A stretch of 64,000 nucleotides of DNA from contig NZ_CP081495.1 in the NCBI RefSeq assembly GCF_025919725.1, forward strand, positions 1,178,001 through 1,242,000, in the 5' to 3' direction. Below, piece after piece: positions 53,016 through 62,189 of the stretch; the first letter of the stretch is position 1, and every line of letters starts with the position of its first letter. Under the pieces are notes generated by a model. That model did no database searches. It had not been told where the DNA came from and saw only the letters and a program-made list of their open reading frames with translations. The DNA comes from Flavobacterium agricola. GTDB taxonomy: Bacteria > Bacteroidota > Bacteroidia > Flavobacteriales > Flavobacteriaceae. The position numbers and the translations under genes were made by a program.

Positions 53016-53648
53016 TTAAATAATTGAAATACTATTGCGTTGCTGCATAATAAAACCTTCATTTTCAAGCGCTTTCAATAATCTGGAAATCACTACTCGA
53101 GAGGTATTCAATTCGTAAGCAATTTCAGCATGTGTTTTATTTACTATTCTTGATTTATTTACACTTGCACTTTCTATTAAATAATTTTTTAAACGACCTT
53201 TAGAATCGTTGAATGCCAAATTGTCTATAGAGCGCATCATCTCATCTAAACGGTCTTGATAACTATTAAAAACAAATGCACGCCATGTAGGATATTTTGC
53301 TAACCAACTATCCATTATTTGCACGGGAATTTGTAACATTTCTCCAGCTGTTTCTGCTGCTGCTCTAATGTTACTTGTTTTAGTACCTAAGCAACAAGTC
53401 ATAGTCATGGCACAAGTTTCACCTTTTTCTAAATAATATAATAAAAGCTCTCCATCATTATCATCATCTCGCATAATTCTAATCGCACCATGAAGTAAAA
53501 GGGGCATATGTGTTATGGCATCATCTAAATCCATTAAGATATCATTTTCTTTAAACGATCTTATTTGAGCTATCTTGGCCATTTCTTCTAATAGCTCGTC
53601 TTCAAATGAAGAACCAAAATACTGCTGAAGTAAACTTTTATCTATCAT
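53016..53648 (-). CDS. Crp/Fnr family regulator of the sulfur island
   Basis: 210 residues. Sensor fold about 10-130, dimer helix about 120-140, winged helix about 150-205 with the recognition helix ELNTSRVVISRLLKALENEG. The usual FNR glutamate is replaced (SRVVISR), in line with a DNA target other than TTGAT. The sensor contains C79 and a C85-C86 pair (ETCAMTMTCCLGTKTS), which could react with persulfides or NO; this is inference. It is the third gene of a unit with the two YeeE/YedE permeases and lies among four GTAAC palindromes, its likely targets. Confidence 0.85.
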   Translation of the reverse strand: MIDKSLLQQYFGSSFEDELLEEMAKIAQIRSFKENDILMDLDDAITHMPLLLHGAIRIMRDDDNDGELLLYYLEKGETCAMTMTCCLGTKTSNIRAAAETAGEMLQIPVQIMDSWLAKYPTWRAFVFNSYQDRLDEMMRSIDNLAFNDSKGRLKNYLIESASVNKSRIVNKTHAEIAYELNTSRVVISRLLKALENEGFIMQQRNSISII

Positions 53649-53658
53649 ATTTAAATAA

Positions 53659-54072
53659 TTAATGAGGTAACTTATCTCTTAAAATTCCATACAACCACGT
53701 ACCAGTTAACGCAGCTAAAAGTACAATAATTATAGAATAAGTTCCTGCACCTAAAAGTACAAAAATAGGACCAGGACAAGCTCCAATAAGTGCCCAACCA
53801 AGGCCGAAAGAAATACCTCCAAATAAATAACGACTAACTGATTTATCTTTAGGTTGAATTATGATATTCTTGCCATCGACATCTTTTGCACTTTTGCGTT
53901 TGATAATTTGTGTACCGATAACTCCTATTATCAATGCAGAGCCCATAAAACCATACATATAAAATGATTGGAACTGAAACATCTCAACTATTCTAAACCA
54001 AGAGGCCGTCTCTGCTTTATACATGGTGATACCAAATAATACACCTAAAACAATATAAATTAAACTTCTCAT
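53659..54072 (-). CDS. YeeE/YedE family permease, small half
   Basis: 137 residues with four membrane helices, including ISFGLGWALIGACPGPIFVL with a conserved cysteine in the GACPGP turn, typical of the second half of YeeE/YedE (TsuA-like) proteins. Together with the larger neighbour it would form a complete thiosulfate or sulfur-compound permease. The two genes are 6 bp apart, and the regulator starts 10 bp after this one. Confidence 0.88.
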   Translation of the reverse strand: MRSLIYIVLGVLFGITMYKAETASWFRIVEMFQFQSFYMYGFMGSALIIGVIGTQIIKRKSAKDVDGKNIIIQPKDKSVSRYLFGGISFGLGWALIGACPGPIFVLLGAGTYSIIIVLLAALTGTWLYGILRDKLPH

Positions 54073-54078
54073 AACTAT

Positions 54079-54627
54079 CTAAAAAATTAAAGGGAATAAA
54101 AAATGAACCATAACCAAGCCACCAATAAAAAATCCAATCACAGCAATTAGGGAAGGTAATTGTAAATTACTTAAGCCTGAAATTGCATGACCTGAAGTGC
54201 AACCTCCTGCATAACGAGTTCCAAATCCTATCAGTAATCCACCAACAATTAAAAGCAATAAATTTTTAATATTCATAGTTTCAAATATTTCTATTGGATT
54301 GTATGATTTACCAACACTTTCAAAACCCAAATTTTGTAAATATTGCGTTGTAAAAGTAGAAATTTCTGGAATCTGATTTTCTGATAATACATTTGCCGCT
54401 AAATAACCACCAAAAATAGTACCTACTAAGAATAGTAAATTCCACTTTTGTAATTTCCAATTGAAGTCAAAGAATGAACAATTTTTTCCGGCTCCCATAG
54501 CCGCACAAAGTGTTCTGAAATTTGAAGAAAAACCAAAGCTTTTACCTAAATAAATCAATGCAATCATGATGAATGCAATGATTGGCCCTCCTACAAACCA
54601 AGGCCATGTACCTAATATCCAATTCAT
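54079..54627 (-). CDS. YeeE/YedE family permease, large half
   Basis: 182 residues from the ATG at 54627; this start is preferred over one 11 codons upstream because it keeps a 50-bp distance to the palindrome at 54677, as in the other units. About five membrane helices. Conserved features: LCAAMGAGKNCSFFDFNWKL near residue 40 and GFGTRYAGGCTSGHAISGLS near the end, whose cysteines relay thiosulfate in TsuA. First gene of the sulfur island. Confidence 0.9.
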   Translation of the reverse strand: MNWILGTWPWFVGGPIIAFIMIALIYLGKSFGFSSNFRTLCAAMGAGKNCSFFDFNWKLQKWNLLFLVGTIFGGYLAANVLSENQIPEISTFTTQYLQNLGFESVGKSYNPIEIFETMNIKNLLLLIVGGLLIGFGTRYAGGCTSGHAISGLSNLQLPSLIAVIGFFIGGLVMVHFLFPLIF

Positions 54628-54676
54628 AGTTTTAAATTTTACTATGCAAATTTGAATCAATTATTTTTAACAATAC

Positions 54677-54690
54677 GTAACATTTGTTAC
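54677..54690. promoter_or_regulatory. Sulfur-island palindrome, copy 4
   Basis: GTAACATTTGTTAC, identical to copy 2, 50 bp before the chosen permease start at 54627. Confidence 0.7.
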
Positions 54691-54838
54691 ACATATAATA
54701 ACCATCAGTACATTAAAAATGTTAGAATAGTTATTTACAAAATTTCTAAGCACTATTTAAAAAAATAGTTATAAAAGTTAATAATACAAATATCCCCATG
54801 GGTATAAGAATATTTTTCACACTTAGTATGTATAGGTA

Positions 54839-54897
54839 TGTATGTTGTCAAAAGAATTGAGACACTTTGTAAAAAATTAAGAGAGTGTTTTTTTATA
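54839..54897. mobile_element. Solo IS3-type right end
   Basis: TGTATGTTGTCAAAAGAATT then GAGACACTTTG and AATTAAGAGAGTGTTTTTTT: the complement of the last ~55 bases of copy A, nearly identical. No transposase is attached. It lies 30 bp beyond the hisIE stop. Confidence 0.75.
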
Positions 54898-54926
54898 ATA
54901 CGTGTTTGAATTAATTTACCTCAGCA

Positions 54927-55541
54927 CTAATTACAAGCTCTTCGGGGAGCATTTTCTCTTGTTTTTAAAACGTTTTCTACATCCTCTAATTTAAATCCTT
55001 TTGCTTTTAAAAGTATTAAATAGTGATACATTAAATCAGCTGCTTCACCTAAAAATAAATCACTGTTATTATCTTTGGCCTCAATCACAATTTCTACCGC
55101 CTCTTCTCCAACTTTTTGTGCAACCTTATTGATTCCTTTATTAAATAATTTATAGGTATAAGATTCTTTATTATCCCCAAAATCAATTCTATCATTAATT
55201 GTTTGTTCTAATTCGTATACAAAACCACGGTTTGAAATTTCCTTAAAACAGGTTGTTGAACCTGTGTGACATGTTGGTCCAAATGGTTTTGCCTTAATTA
55301 AAACCGTATCGTTGTCACAATCAATTGCAATCGATTTTACTTCTAAAAAATTTCCTGATTCTTCGCCTTTAGTCCATAACCTGTTTTTTGAACGAGAATA
55401 AAAAGTTACCTTTCCTAGCTTTTGCGTTTTATTAAAGGCTTCTTCGTTCATATAACCTAACATTAATACCTGATTGTTTAGGTAATTTTGTATGATAACC
55501 GGAACTAATCCGTCGTTACTTTTTGTAAAATTAATGTTCAT
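54927..55541 (-). CDS. hisIE: HisIE, phosphoribosyl-AMP cyclohydrolase / phosphoribosyl-ATP pyrophosphatase
   Basis: 204 residues. The N-terminal cyclohydrolase (about 1-105) has VTFYSRSKNRLWTKGEESGN, AIDCDNDTVLIKAKPFGPTC and the zinc cysteines in TCHTGSTTCF; the C-terminal pyrophosphatase (about 110-200) has KVGEEAVEIVIEAKDNNSDL and LGEAADLMYHYLILL. It performs steps 2 and 3 of histidine synthesis. Last gene of the operon, start overlapping the hisF stop by 4 bp. Confidence 0.95.
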   Translation of the reverse strand: MNINFTKSNDGLVPVIIQNYLNNQVLMLGYMNEEAFNKTQKLGKVTFYSRSKNRLWTKGEESGNFLEVKSIAIDCDNDTVLIKAKPFGPTCHTGSTTCFKEISNRGFVYELEQTINDRIDFGDNKESYTYKLFNKGINKVAQKVGEEAVEIVIEAKDNNSDLFLGEAADLMYHYLILLKAKGFKLEDVENVLKTRENAPRRACN

Positions 55542-56289
55542 CGTATCGGAATGTTTTGTTGTTTTAAATAGTCTTTTAGCGTTGGAATTGGAATTTCACC
55601 AAAATGAAAAATACTAGCCGCCAATCCGCCACTTGCTTTTGTTTTTGTAAAAACATCTACAAAATCTTTCATTGCTCCTGCTCCTCCCGATGCTATTACC
55701 GGAAGGTTTACAGCATCAGCAACAGCTTTTGTAATATCGATATTAAAACCAGTTTTTGTTCCATCGCCATCCATTGATGTTAATAAAATTTCACCAGCTC
55801 CTAATTCTTCCACTTTCTTTACCCAATCTAAAGTTTTCCATTCGGTTTCAATGTTCCCGCCGTTTACAAACACCTTTTGAATTCCGTTTACGTCGCGCGT
55901 ATCAACAGCAACAACTACACATTGAGATCCGAAACGAGCCGCCAAATCTGCAATTAATTGTGGATTTTTAACCGCAGAAGAATTTACCGAAACTTTATCT
56001 GCACCAGCTTGAATAACCGTCGAAGCATCTTCAACCGAATTAATTCCGCCACCAACTGTAAAAGGAATATTAATTGCTGCCGCTATTTTATTGACCATTT
56101 CGGCTAAAGTTTTACGCTTTTCAATAGTTGCAGTAATATCCAGAAAGACCAATTCATCAGCTCCTTCTTCTACATATTTTTTTGCCAATTCTACAGGATC
56201 TCCGCATCGCGTAAACCAATAAAATTAACGCCTTTTACCGTTCTTCCATCTTTGATATCTAAACAAGGAATGATTCTTTTCTTCAACAT
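55538..56289 (-). pseudogene. hisF: HisF, imidazole glycerol phosphate synthase cyclase, frameshifted near the start
   Basis: The main frame covers AKKYVEEGADELVFLDITAT to the C-terminus (FTVGGGINSVEDASTVIQAG, LTSMDGDGTKTGFN, SGGAGAMKDFVDVF). The first codons, from ATG 56289, read [20 protein letters not shown] and NFIGLRDA in another frame. Adding one G in the pair at 56202-56203 joins them as [13 protein letters not shown], the standard HisF sequence of about 250 residues. HisF is needed for histidine synthesis and all other his genes look intact, so an error in the sequence is more likely than a true loss. Confidence 0.9.
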
Positions 56290-56290
56290 A

Positions 56291-57004
56291 TTAGTACAAT
56301 TGCTTTAAATCTTTTAATTGAATACGTCCTTCGTAAATTGCTTTTCCAAGAATTGCACCTTCGCAACCTAATTCCTTTACTTTAATTAAATCATCGATTG
56401 AAGAAACACCGCCAGAAGCGATCAGTTTTACGTTAGTAGCAGCTAAAATTTGGGCATACAATTCGTTTGATGTTCCTTGTAACATGCCATCTTTTGCAAT
56501 GTCTGTACAAATTACATATTCAATCCCTTGGGCTTTGTATTCTTGAATAAAATCAATTACATCTAATTCCGACGTTTTTAACCAACCGTGTGTAGCAATT
56601 TTACGATCTTTGGCATCTGCTCCTAAAATAATTTTATTGTTTCCGTATGTATTAATCCATTCTAGAAATAAAGTTGGATTTTTAACGGCAATACTTCCAC
56701 CAGTAATTTGGTTTGCCCCACATTCAAAAGCAATTTTAACATCATTATTTGCTTTAATTCCGCCGCCAAAATCAACTTTTAAATTGGTCTTAGATGCAAT
56801 TAGTTCTAAGGTTTTGTAATTGATAATTTGTTTCGATTTTGCTCCATCTAAATCCACTAAATGCAAATATTCGATGCCGTAATCTTCAAATTCTTTGGCA
56901 ACTTCTAATGGGTTTTCATTATATATTTTTTTGGTATCGTAATCGCCTTGAGATAATCGAACACATTTTCCGTCTATAATATCTATTGCAGGGATGATTC
57001 TCAT
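56291..57004 (-). CDS. hisA: HisA, ProFAR isomerase
   Basis: 237 residues, TIM barrel. [20 protein letters not shown] at the start, [15 protein letters not shown] (catalytic aspartate region), [20 protein letters not shown], and [20 protein letters not shown] then [20 protein letters not shown]. Normal length. Overlaps the hisH stop by 4 bp and ends just before hisF. Confidence 0.96.
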   Translation of the reverse strand: MRIIPAIDIIDGKCVRLSQGDYDTKKIYNENPLEVAKEFEDYGIEYLHLVDLDGAKSKQIINYKTLELIASKTNLKVDFGGGIKANNDVKIAFECGANQITGGSIAVKNPTLFLEWINTYGNNKIILGADAKDRKIATHGWLKTSELDVIDFIQEYKAQGIEYVICTDIAKDGMLQGTSNELYAQILAATNVKLIASGGVSSIDDLIKVKELGCEGAILGKAIYEGRIQLKDLKQLY

Positions 57005-57579
57005 AATGCTAAAAAGTTTTTAAGGATTTGCTCTCCAATTCCGGCTGATTTTTCTGGATGGAATTGCGTTGCATAAAAATTATCTTTGTTTAAAGCAGCT
57101 GAATATTCTAAAATATAGCTGGTTTTCGCAATTGTAAATTCTGAATTTTCACAATAAAAACTGTGTACATAATAAATGTCTGAGTTTTCATCAATCTCAT
57201 CAAACAAATGCGATTTAAAATCATAAATGGTATTCCACCCTATATGTGGAACAATTTCTGTTGACGGAAACAATTTTACTTGGATAGGGAAAATACCTAA
57301 ACAATCGGTATTCCCCTCTTCCGAATAGGAACACATGAGTTGCTGCCCTAAACAAATGCCTAAAACCGGTTGTTTTAAATTTTTAATAACTTCATCTAAA
57401 CCTTTCTTTTTTAAATAGGTCATTGCAGAACTTGCTTCTCCAACACCGGGAAAAATGACTTTATCTGCAGTTTGTATGGTTTCAAAATCATCTGTAATTA
57501 CCGCTTCGTAACCCAAACGGGTTATTGCATTGTAAACTGATTTTACATTCCCTGCGTTATATTTTACAATAGCAATCAT
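57001..57579 (-). CDS. hisH: HisH, imidazole glycerol phosphate synthase glutaminase
   Basis: 192 residues. Class I glutaminase with the cysteine in [20 protein letters not shown] and the His-Glu pair in [20 protein letters not shown]; start [20 protein letters not shown] is typical. Provides ammonia to HisF. Its start overlaps the last base of hisB. Confidence 0.95.
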   Translation of the reverse strand: MIAIVKYNAGNVKSVYNAITRLGYEAVITDDFETIQTADKVIFPGVGEASSAMTYLKKKGLDEVIKNLKQPVLGICLGQQLMCSYSEEGNTDCLGIFPIQVKLFPSTEIVPHIGWNTIYDFKSHLFDEIDENSDIYYVHSFYCENSEFTIAKTSYILEYSAALNKDNFYATQFHPEKSAGIGEQILKNFLAL

Positions 57580-58712
57580 TACAACATTCCTTTGGTTGAT
57601 GGTAAAATCATCTTTTCTGGGTCACGCTTTACCGCAACTTTGATTGCTTTTGCAAAAGCTTTAAATATTGCTTCAATTTTGTGGTGCTCGTTTATACCTT
57701 CTGCTTTGATATTTAAGTTTGCTTTTGCTCCATCTGTAAACGATTTAAAGAAGTGATAAAACATTTCTGTTGGCATTTGACCAATCATTTCGCGTTTAAA
57801 ATCAGCTTCCCAAACCAACCAATTTCTTCCACCAAAATCAATCGTAACTTGCGCTAAACAATCGTCCATTGGTAAAGCAAATCCGTAACGTTCAATTCCT
57901 AATTTATTTCCTAATGCTAATGCAAAAACTTCACCTAAAGCAATTGCAGTATCTTCAATCGTATGGTGTTCGTCCACTTCTAAATCGCCATCTACTTTAA
58001 TTACTAAATCCATTTGCCCGTGACGCGCAATTTGATCTAACATGTGATCGAAAAAGTGAATTCCCGTAGAAATATCTGATTTTCCGGTTCCGTCTATGTT
58101 TAAGTCGATTTTAATTTTAGTTTCGTTGGTATTACGAACGATAGAAGCTGTACGGTTTTGAAGCTTTAAAAATTCGTAAATTGCTTTCCACGAAGTTGTT
58201 TTTAAAACAATGGTTTCATATAATCCTTCGTTATTTTTAATTTCATCAGCACCTAAAGCTTCATTATTAGATATAAAAATTCCTTTTCCGCCCAAATTAT
58301 GAGCTAATTTTACATCTGTAATACGATCGCCAATCACAAATGAATTTGCTAAATCGTACGCTGGATTATTGATGTACTTTGCTAATAACGCTGTTCCAGG
58401 TTTACGTGTTGGTGCATTTTCATGAGCAAAAGTTTTATCGATATAAACATCTTCAAATTTCACTCCTTCGTTTTCAAATGCCTTTATCACAAAATTTTGA
58501 ATAGGCCAGAATAATTCTTCAGGATTTGCAGGCGTTCCTAAACCGTCTTGGTTGGTTACCATAACTAACTCATAATCCAATTCGTTTGCTATTTTACCTA
58601 AGTAAGTAAATGCTTCTGGATAAAATTCTAATTTTAAAAAGCTGTCTACCTGAAAATCTGCCGGCTCTAAAATCATTGTTCCATCTCTATCTATAAAAAG
58701 TACGCGTTTCAA
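57579..58712 (-). CDS. hisB: HisB, bifunctional histidinol-phosphatase / imidazoleglycerol-phosphate dehydratase
   Basis: About 377 residues. N-terminal HAD phosphatase (about 1-165): [30 protein letters not shown] and [21 protein letters not shown]-terminal dehydratase (about 180-377): [40 protein letters not shown] and [21 protein letters not shown] take TTG at 58712 as the start: the protein then begins (M)[11 protein letters not shown] like other HisB, and the start overlaps the hisC stop as TTGA. A longer in-frame ATG at 58784 would overlap hisC by 76 bp and add a non-conserved leader. Confidence 0.9.
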   Translation of the reverse strand: MKRVLFIDRDGTMILEPADFQVDSFLKLEFYPEAFTYLGKIANELDYELVMVTNQDGLGTPANPEELFWPIQNFVIKAFENEGVKFEDVYIDKTFAHENAPTRKPGTALLAKYINNPAYDLANSFVIGDRITDVKLAHNLGGKGIFISNNEALGADEIKNNEGLYETIVLKTTSWKAIYEFLKLQNRTASIVRNTNETKIKIDLNIDGTGKSDISTGIHFFDHMLDQIARHGQMDLVIKVDGDLEVDEHHTIEDTAIALGEVFALALGNKLGIERYGFALPMDDCLAQVTIDFGGRNWLVWEADFKREMIGQMPTEMFYHFFKSFTDGAKANLNIKAEGINEHHKIEAIFKAFAKAIKVAVKRDPEKMILPSTKGML

Positions 58713-59761
58713 AATTGTAATGTTTTTAGGGTTTGTATTAATTTCTGATTTTCCTGTTCCGTTCCAACAGTTATGCGTAAGCAATTTTCACATAAATCAT
58801 CGTTGTTTCGGTTGCGGATGACGATTCCTTTTTCAACTAATTGCTTGTAACGTTTATTCGCATCATCAACTTTAATTAAAATAAAATTGGCATCGCTTGG
58901 ATAGATTTTCTTAACAAAATAAATTTCAGTTAATGCTTGTTCAAGAACTTCCTTTTGTTGAATAATTCTATTTGTAGCTGCTACAACGTTATCGTAATCA
59001 CTTAAAACCTCAATCGCTTTTAGTTGCGTTAACTGATTGATGTTATATGGTGGTTTAATTTTATTTAAAACAGCTACAATATTTTGTGATGCATATAAAA
59101 TTCCTAATCGAATTCCGGCCAAACCAACAGCTTTAGATAAGGTTTGTGTAACAATTACATTTGGGTAATTGTTAATTTCTTCAATCCAAGATGATTCAGT
59201 AGCAAAATCAATATAAGCTTCGTCAATTATCACTAAACCAGTAAACCGATTGACTATTTTTAAAATCGCATCTTTTTTGATGATTTGTCCTGTAGGATTA
59301 TTAGGAGAACACAAGAAAATCATCTTAGTTTTTTCATCAATTTTCGAGAAAACATCTTCAAGATTTGGTTGAAAATCTGTTTGGTTTAATAATGATTTGC
59401 GATATTCTATCGCATTTAAATTGGCTAAAACCTCGTACATGCCGTATGAAGGTGAAATTGCAATTACGTTATCCAGATTAGGTTCACAAAAGGCACGAAA
59501 AATTAAATCCAATACCTCATCACTGCCGTTTCCTAATAAAATTTGAATTGCAGAAAAATTTTTAATCTCACTTAAAATAGATTTCACATTATGCTGTAAA
59601 GGATCGGGGTAACGATTTAAGCCGTTGTTAAACGGATTTTCGTTAGCATCTAAGAAAATGTAATCGGCATTTATTTCTTGATATTCGTCACGTGCCGATG
59701 AATATGCTTTCATGGCTTTTACGTTGCGACGAATAATACTATCTAAATTAAATTTGTTCAT
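58709..59761 (-). CDS. hisC: HisC, histidinol-phosphate aminotransferase
   Basis: 350 residues, PLP aminotransferase class I/II. Conserved pieces: [80 protein letters not shown] and the PLP lysine in [20 protein letters not shown]. Its ATG overlaps the hisD stop by 4 bp and its TGA overlaps the hisB start. Confidence 0.96.
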   Translation of the reverse strand: MNKFNLDSIIRRNVKAMKAYSSARDEYQEINADYIFLDANENPFNNGLNRYPDPLQHNVKSILSEIKNFSAIQILLGNGSDEVLDLIFRAFCEPNLDNVIAISPSYGMYEVLANLNAIEYRKSLLNQTDFQPNLEDVFSKIDEKTKMIFLCSPNNPTGQIIKKDAILKIVNRFTGLVIIDEAYIDFATESSWIEEINNYPNVIVTQTLSKAVGLAGIRLGILYASQNIVAVLNKIKPPYNINQLTQLKAIEVLSDYDNVVAATNRIIQQKEVLEQALTEIYFVKKIYPSDANFILIKVDDANKRYKQLVEKGIVIRNRNNDDLCENCLRITVGTEQENQKLIQTLKTLQF

Positions 59762-61044
59762 TGTTTTAAATCGTTTAAACGTAATGTTACAGCGTTTTTG
59801 TGAGCAAATAACTCTTCGGCTTCGGCCATTAATTCGATAGCAGGACCGATGTTTTGAATTCCTTCTGCAGAAATTTTTTGAAAAGTGATTTTTTTTATAA
59901 AACTATCTAAAGAAACACCTGAATAATTTTTTGCATATCCGTTTGTTGGCAGTGTGTGATTGGTTCCTGAGGCATAATCTCCAGCCGATTCACACGAATA
60001 GTTTCCTAAGAAAACTGAACCTGCATTGATGATTTTTGGAATAAAATCTTCTGCCTTTTCACATGCAAAAATTAAATGTTCTGGAGCATATAAATTAGAA
60101 AAAGCAATACATTCTTGAATCGAATTTAAAACAATTCCTCTTGAGTTTTCTAATGCTTTTCTAGCTAATTCAGCACGTGGTAAAACTGTTAATTGCGTAT
60201 TTATTTCTGTAATTATTTCTTTTATCGTCTTTTCACACGTTGTTAATAAAATCACTTGTGAATCAATTCCGTGTTCAGCTTGAGATAATAAATCGGCAGC
60301 TACGTATTTAGGAACTGATGTTTTGTCTGCAATAACTAAAACTTCACTAGGTCCAGCTGGCATATCAATAGCTACTCCAAAGTTTTGTGCCACTTGCTTT
60401 GCAGCAGTTACATACTGGTTTCCTGGACCAAAAATCTTGTCAACTTTTTGTATGGTTTCTGTTCCAAATGTTAAGGCTCCAATAGCTTGTATTCCACCAA
60501 CCTTATAAATTTTTTTTATCCCGATTAAATTCGCCGTATACAAAATTGTTGGATGAATTTTTCCTTCTTTATTTGGAGGTGTACACAAAATAGTATTAAC
60601 GCATCCGGCCAATTTTGCAGGTATTCCCAACATTAAAGTTGTAGAGAATAAAGGTGCTGTTCCGCCAGGAATGTAAATACCAACATTTTCAATTCCGCGA
60701 AATTCTCTCCAACAACTCACTCCTTTTGTTGTTTCAATAACCTGGACCTGTTCTTGTTGTACTGCGTGAAATTTTTCAATGTTTGAAGCTGCTAATTGAA
60801 TAGCTTCTTTTAATTCATCTGATATTAAAGCTTTTGCTTCTTCAATTTCTTGGCTAGAAACTTCTAAAGATTTTAATTTAACTTTATCAAAATGCTCGGT
60901 AAAGTCAATTAATGCTTGATCTTTATCAATTTTGATTCTAGCAAAAACATCTAAAACAGTTTTTTGTAAATCTTGAGCTTCTTTAGTTGGCCGAGAAGTT
61001 AAACCGTGCCATTCAGAAAATTGTGGGTTTATGTATGTTTTCAT
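59758..61044 (-). CDS. hisD: HisD, histidinol dehydrogenase
   Basis: 428 residues from ATG 61044; the start seven codons upstream would overlap hisG. Zinc and substrate motifs: GVSCWREFRGIENVGIYIPG, KIFGPGNQYVTAAKQVAQNF, AIDMPAGPSEVLVIADKTSV, LLSQAEHGIDSQVILLTTCE and YAPEHLIFACEKAEDFIPKI, ending with GDYASGTNHTLPTNGYAKNY. Performs the last two steps of histidine synthesis. Starts 1 bp after hisG. Confidence 0.95.
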   Translation of the reverse strand: MKTYINPQFSEWHGLTSRPTKEAQDLQKTVLDVFARIKIDKDQALIDFTEHFDKVKLKSLEVSSQEIEEAKALISDELKEAIQLAASNIEKFHAVQQEQVQVIETTKGVSCWREFRGIENVGIYIPGGTAPLFSTTLMLGIPAKLAGCVNTILCTPPNKEGKIHPTILYTANLIGIKKIYKVGGIQAIGALTFGTETIQKVDKIFGPGNQYVTAAKQVAQNFGVAIDMPAGPSEVLVIADKTSVPKYVAADLLSQAEHGIDSQVILLTTCEKTIKEIITEINTQLTVLPRAELARKALENSRGIVLNSIQECIAFSNLYAPEHLIFACEKAEDFIPKIINAGSVFLGNYSCESAGDYASGTNHTLPTNGYAKNYSGVSLDSFIKKITFQKISAEGIQNIGPAIELMAEAEELFAHKNAVTLRLNDLKQ

Positions 61045-61045
61045 C

Positions 61046-61903
61046 TTACAAAATAATTTTTTCAATTGGTACCACTAAAATACCTTCGGCACCGGCATCT
61101 TTAAGTTCTTCAATAATGTCCCAAAACTTATCTTCATTAATTACTGAGTGTAAACTACTCCAACCTTGTTCTGCAAGCGGCATCACTGTTGGTGATTTTA
61201 AAACCGGAAGAATACTGCTAATAACTTCAATTTTCTCGTTAGGAACATTCATTAAAATATATTTTGATTTGCGAGCTTTTAAAACTGATTCGATTCTGAA
61301 TTGTAGTTTCGCTAAAATTGAAGCTTTATCTGATTTTAAATGAGGTGATGAAACTAAAACAGCTTCACTTTTAAGAATCACTTCAAACTCTTTTAAATTG
61401 TTTTTAAACAAGGTATTTCCGGACGAAACAATATCAACAATAGCATCAGAAAGTCCGATGTTTGGAGCAATTTCAACAGAACCAGAAATCTCGTGAATTT
61501 CGATATTAATGTTTTTAGATTTGAAGAAGTTTAAAACAGTGTTTGGATAGGAAGTTGCTATCTTTTTGTTTTTAAAATCTGTTAATGTTAAAAATTGTGA
61601 CGATTTAGGAACCGCAACTGATAAACGACATTTAGAAAACCCTAGTTTTTGAAGGGTTGATAACGTTATTTCGTTTTCAATTAGTAAATTTTCACCAACA
61701 ATGGCACAATCTACAACTCCATCTTTTACATATTGAGGAATATCAGAGTTTCTCAGAAAGAAAATTTCTAGAGGAAAATTACGAGCTTGAACGCGAAGCT
61801 GATCGATTCCATTGTCTATAGAAATCCCACAATCTTTAAGTAATTTAAGACTATCTTCGTTTAAACGCCCTGATTTTTGAATGGCTATTTTTAATGTATT
61901 CAT
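61046..61903 (-). CDS. hisG: HisG, ATP phosphoribosyltransferase (long form)
   Basis: 285 residues, the long form that has its own regulatory C-terminal domain and needs no HisZ. MNTLKIAIQKSGRLNEDSLK at the start, VDCAIVGENLLIENEITLST and EIAPNIGLSDAIVDIVSSGN (PRPP-binding), and the C-terminal domain from about 210 with VLKSPTVMPLAEQGWSSLHS and EGILVVPIEKIIL. First structural gene of hisGDCBHAF-IE and feedback-inhibited by histidine in this family. Preceded by a leader peptide and attenuator. Confidence 0.95.
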   Translation of the reverse strand: MNTLKIAIQKSGRLNEDSLKLLKDCGISIDNGIDQLRVQARNFPLEIFFLRNSDIPQYVKDGVVDCAIVGENLLIENEITLSTLQKLGFSKCRLSVAVPKSSQFLTLTDFKNKKIATSYPNTVLNFFKSKNINIEIHEISGSVEIAPNIGLSDAIVDIVSSGNTLFKNNLKEFEVILKSEAVLVSSPHLKSDKASILAKLQFRIESVLKARKSKYILMNVPNEKIEVISSILPVLKSPTVMPLAEQGWSSLHSVINEDKFWDIIEELKDAGAEGILVVPIEKIIL

Positions 61904-61947
61904 AAGATTTTTTTTACAATGAGCACATCAAAAAAGCTAAAAAAAGA

Positions 61948-61976
61948 AAACCCGTTTGATGTACTCAAACGGGTTT
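61948..61976 (-). terminator. Attenuator terminator of the his operon
   Basis: Perfect 12-bp arms AAACCCGTTTGA / TCAAACGGGTTT with a 5-base loop. Read leftward it is followed by TTTTCTTTTTTT, a classical intrinsic terminator, 45 bp before hisG and 38 bp after the leader stop. Confidence 0.85.
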
Positions 61977-62013
61977 AATAAAATTTATATATGGTTCACT
62001 TACCTATACAACA

Positions 62014-62070
62014 TTATCTTCTCGCTTGAGCGTGAATATGATAATGATGATGTAATTGATTTAAAAACAT
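62014..62070 (-). CDS. hisL: His operon leader peptide
   Basis: An 18-residue frame from ATG 62070 to a TAA at 62014-62016: MFLNQLHHHYHIHAQARR. Five of seven consecutive residues are histidine (HHHYHIH), so translation will stall when charged histidyl-tRNA is scarce. The terminator at 61948-61976 follows and then hisG. This is the standard layout of transcription attenuation. Too short to be listed by usual gene finders. Confidence 0.85.
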   Translation of the reverse strand: MFLNQLHHHYHIHAQARR

Positions 62071-62189
62071 TTTTTCTTTTTATGAGTGTAAAATTAATAC
62101 TTTATTTCTTAACTAAAAGTTAAATTATTTAAACTGCTGAAAAAGTTGTCACTTTCAATATATAACGTAACAATGTCATGCTTTAAAAG

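Noticed and set aside
57579..58784. Longer hisB frame starting at ATG 58784
   Set aside because: The extra N-terminus ([15 protein letters not shown]) is the hisC 3' end in another frame and is not HisB-like; the TTG at 58712 fits better.
62164..62179. GTAACAATGTCATG upstream of the his leader as a fifth sulfur-island palindrome
   Set aside because: Only one half-site matches; no second arm and no sulfur gene nearby.
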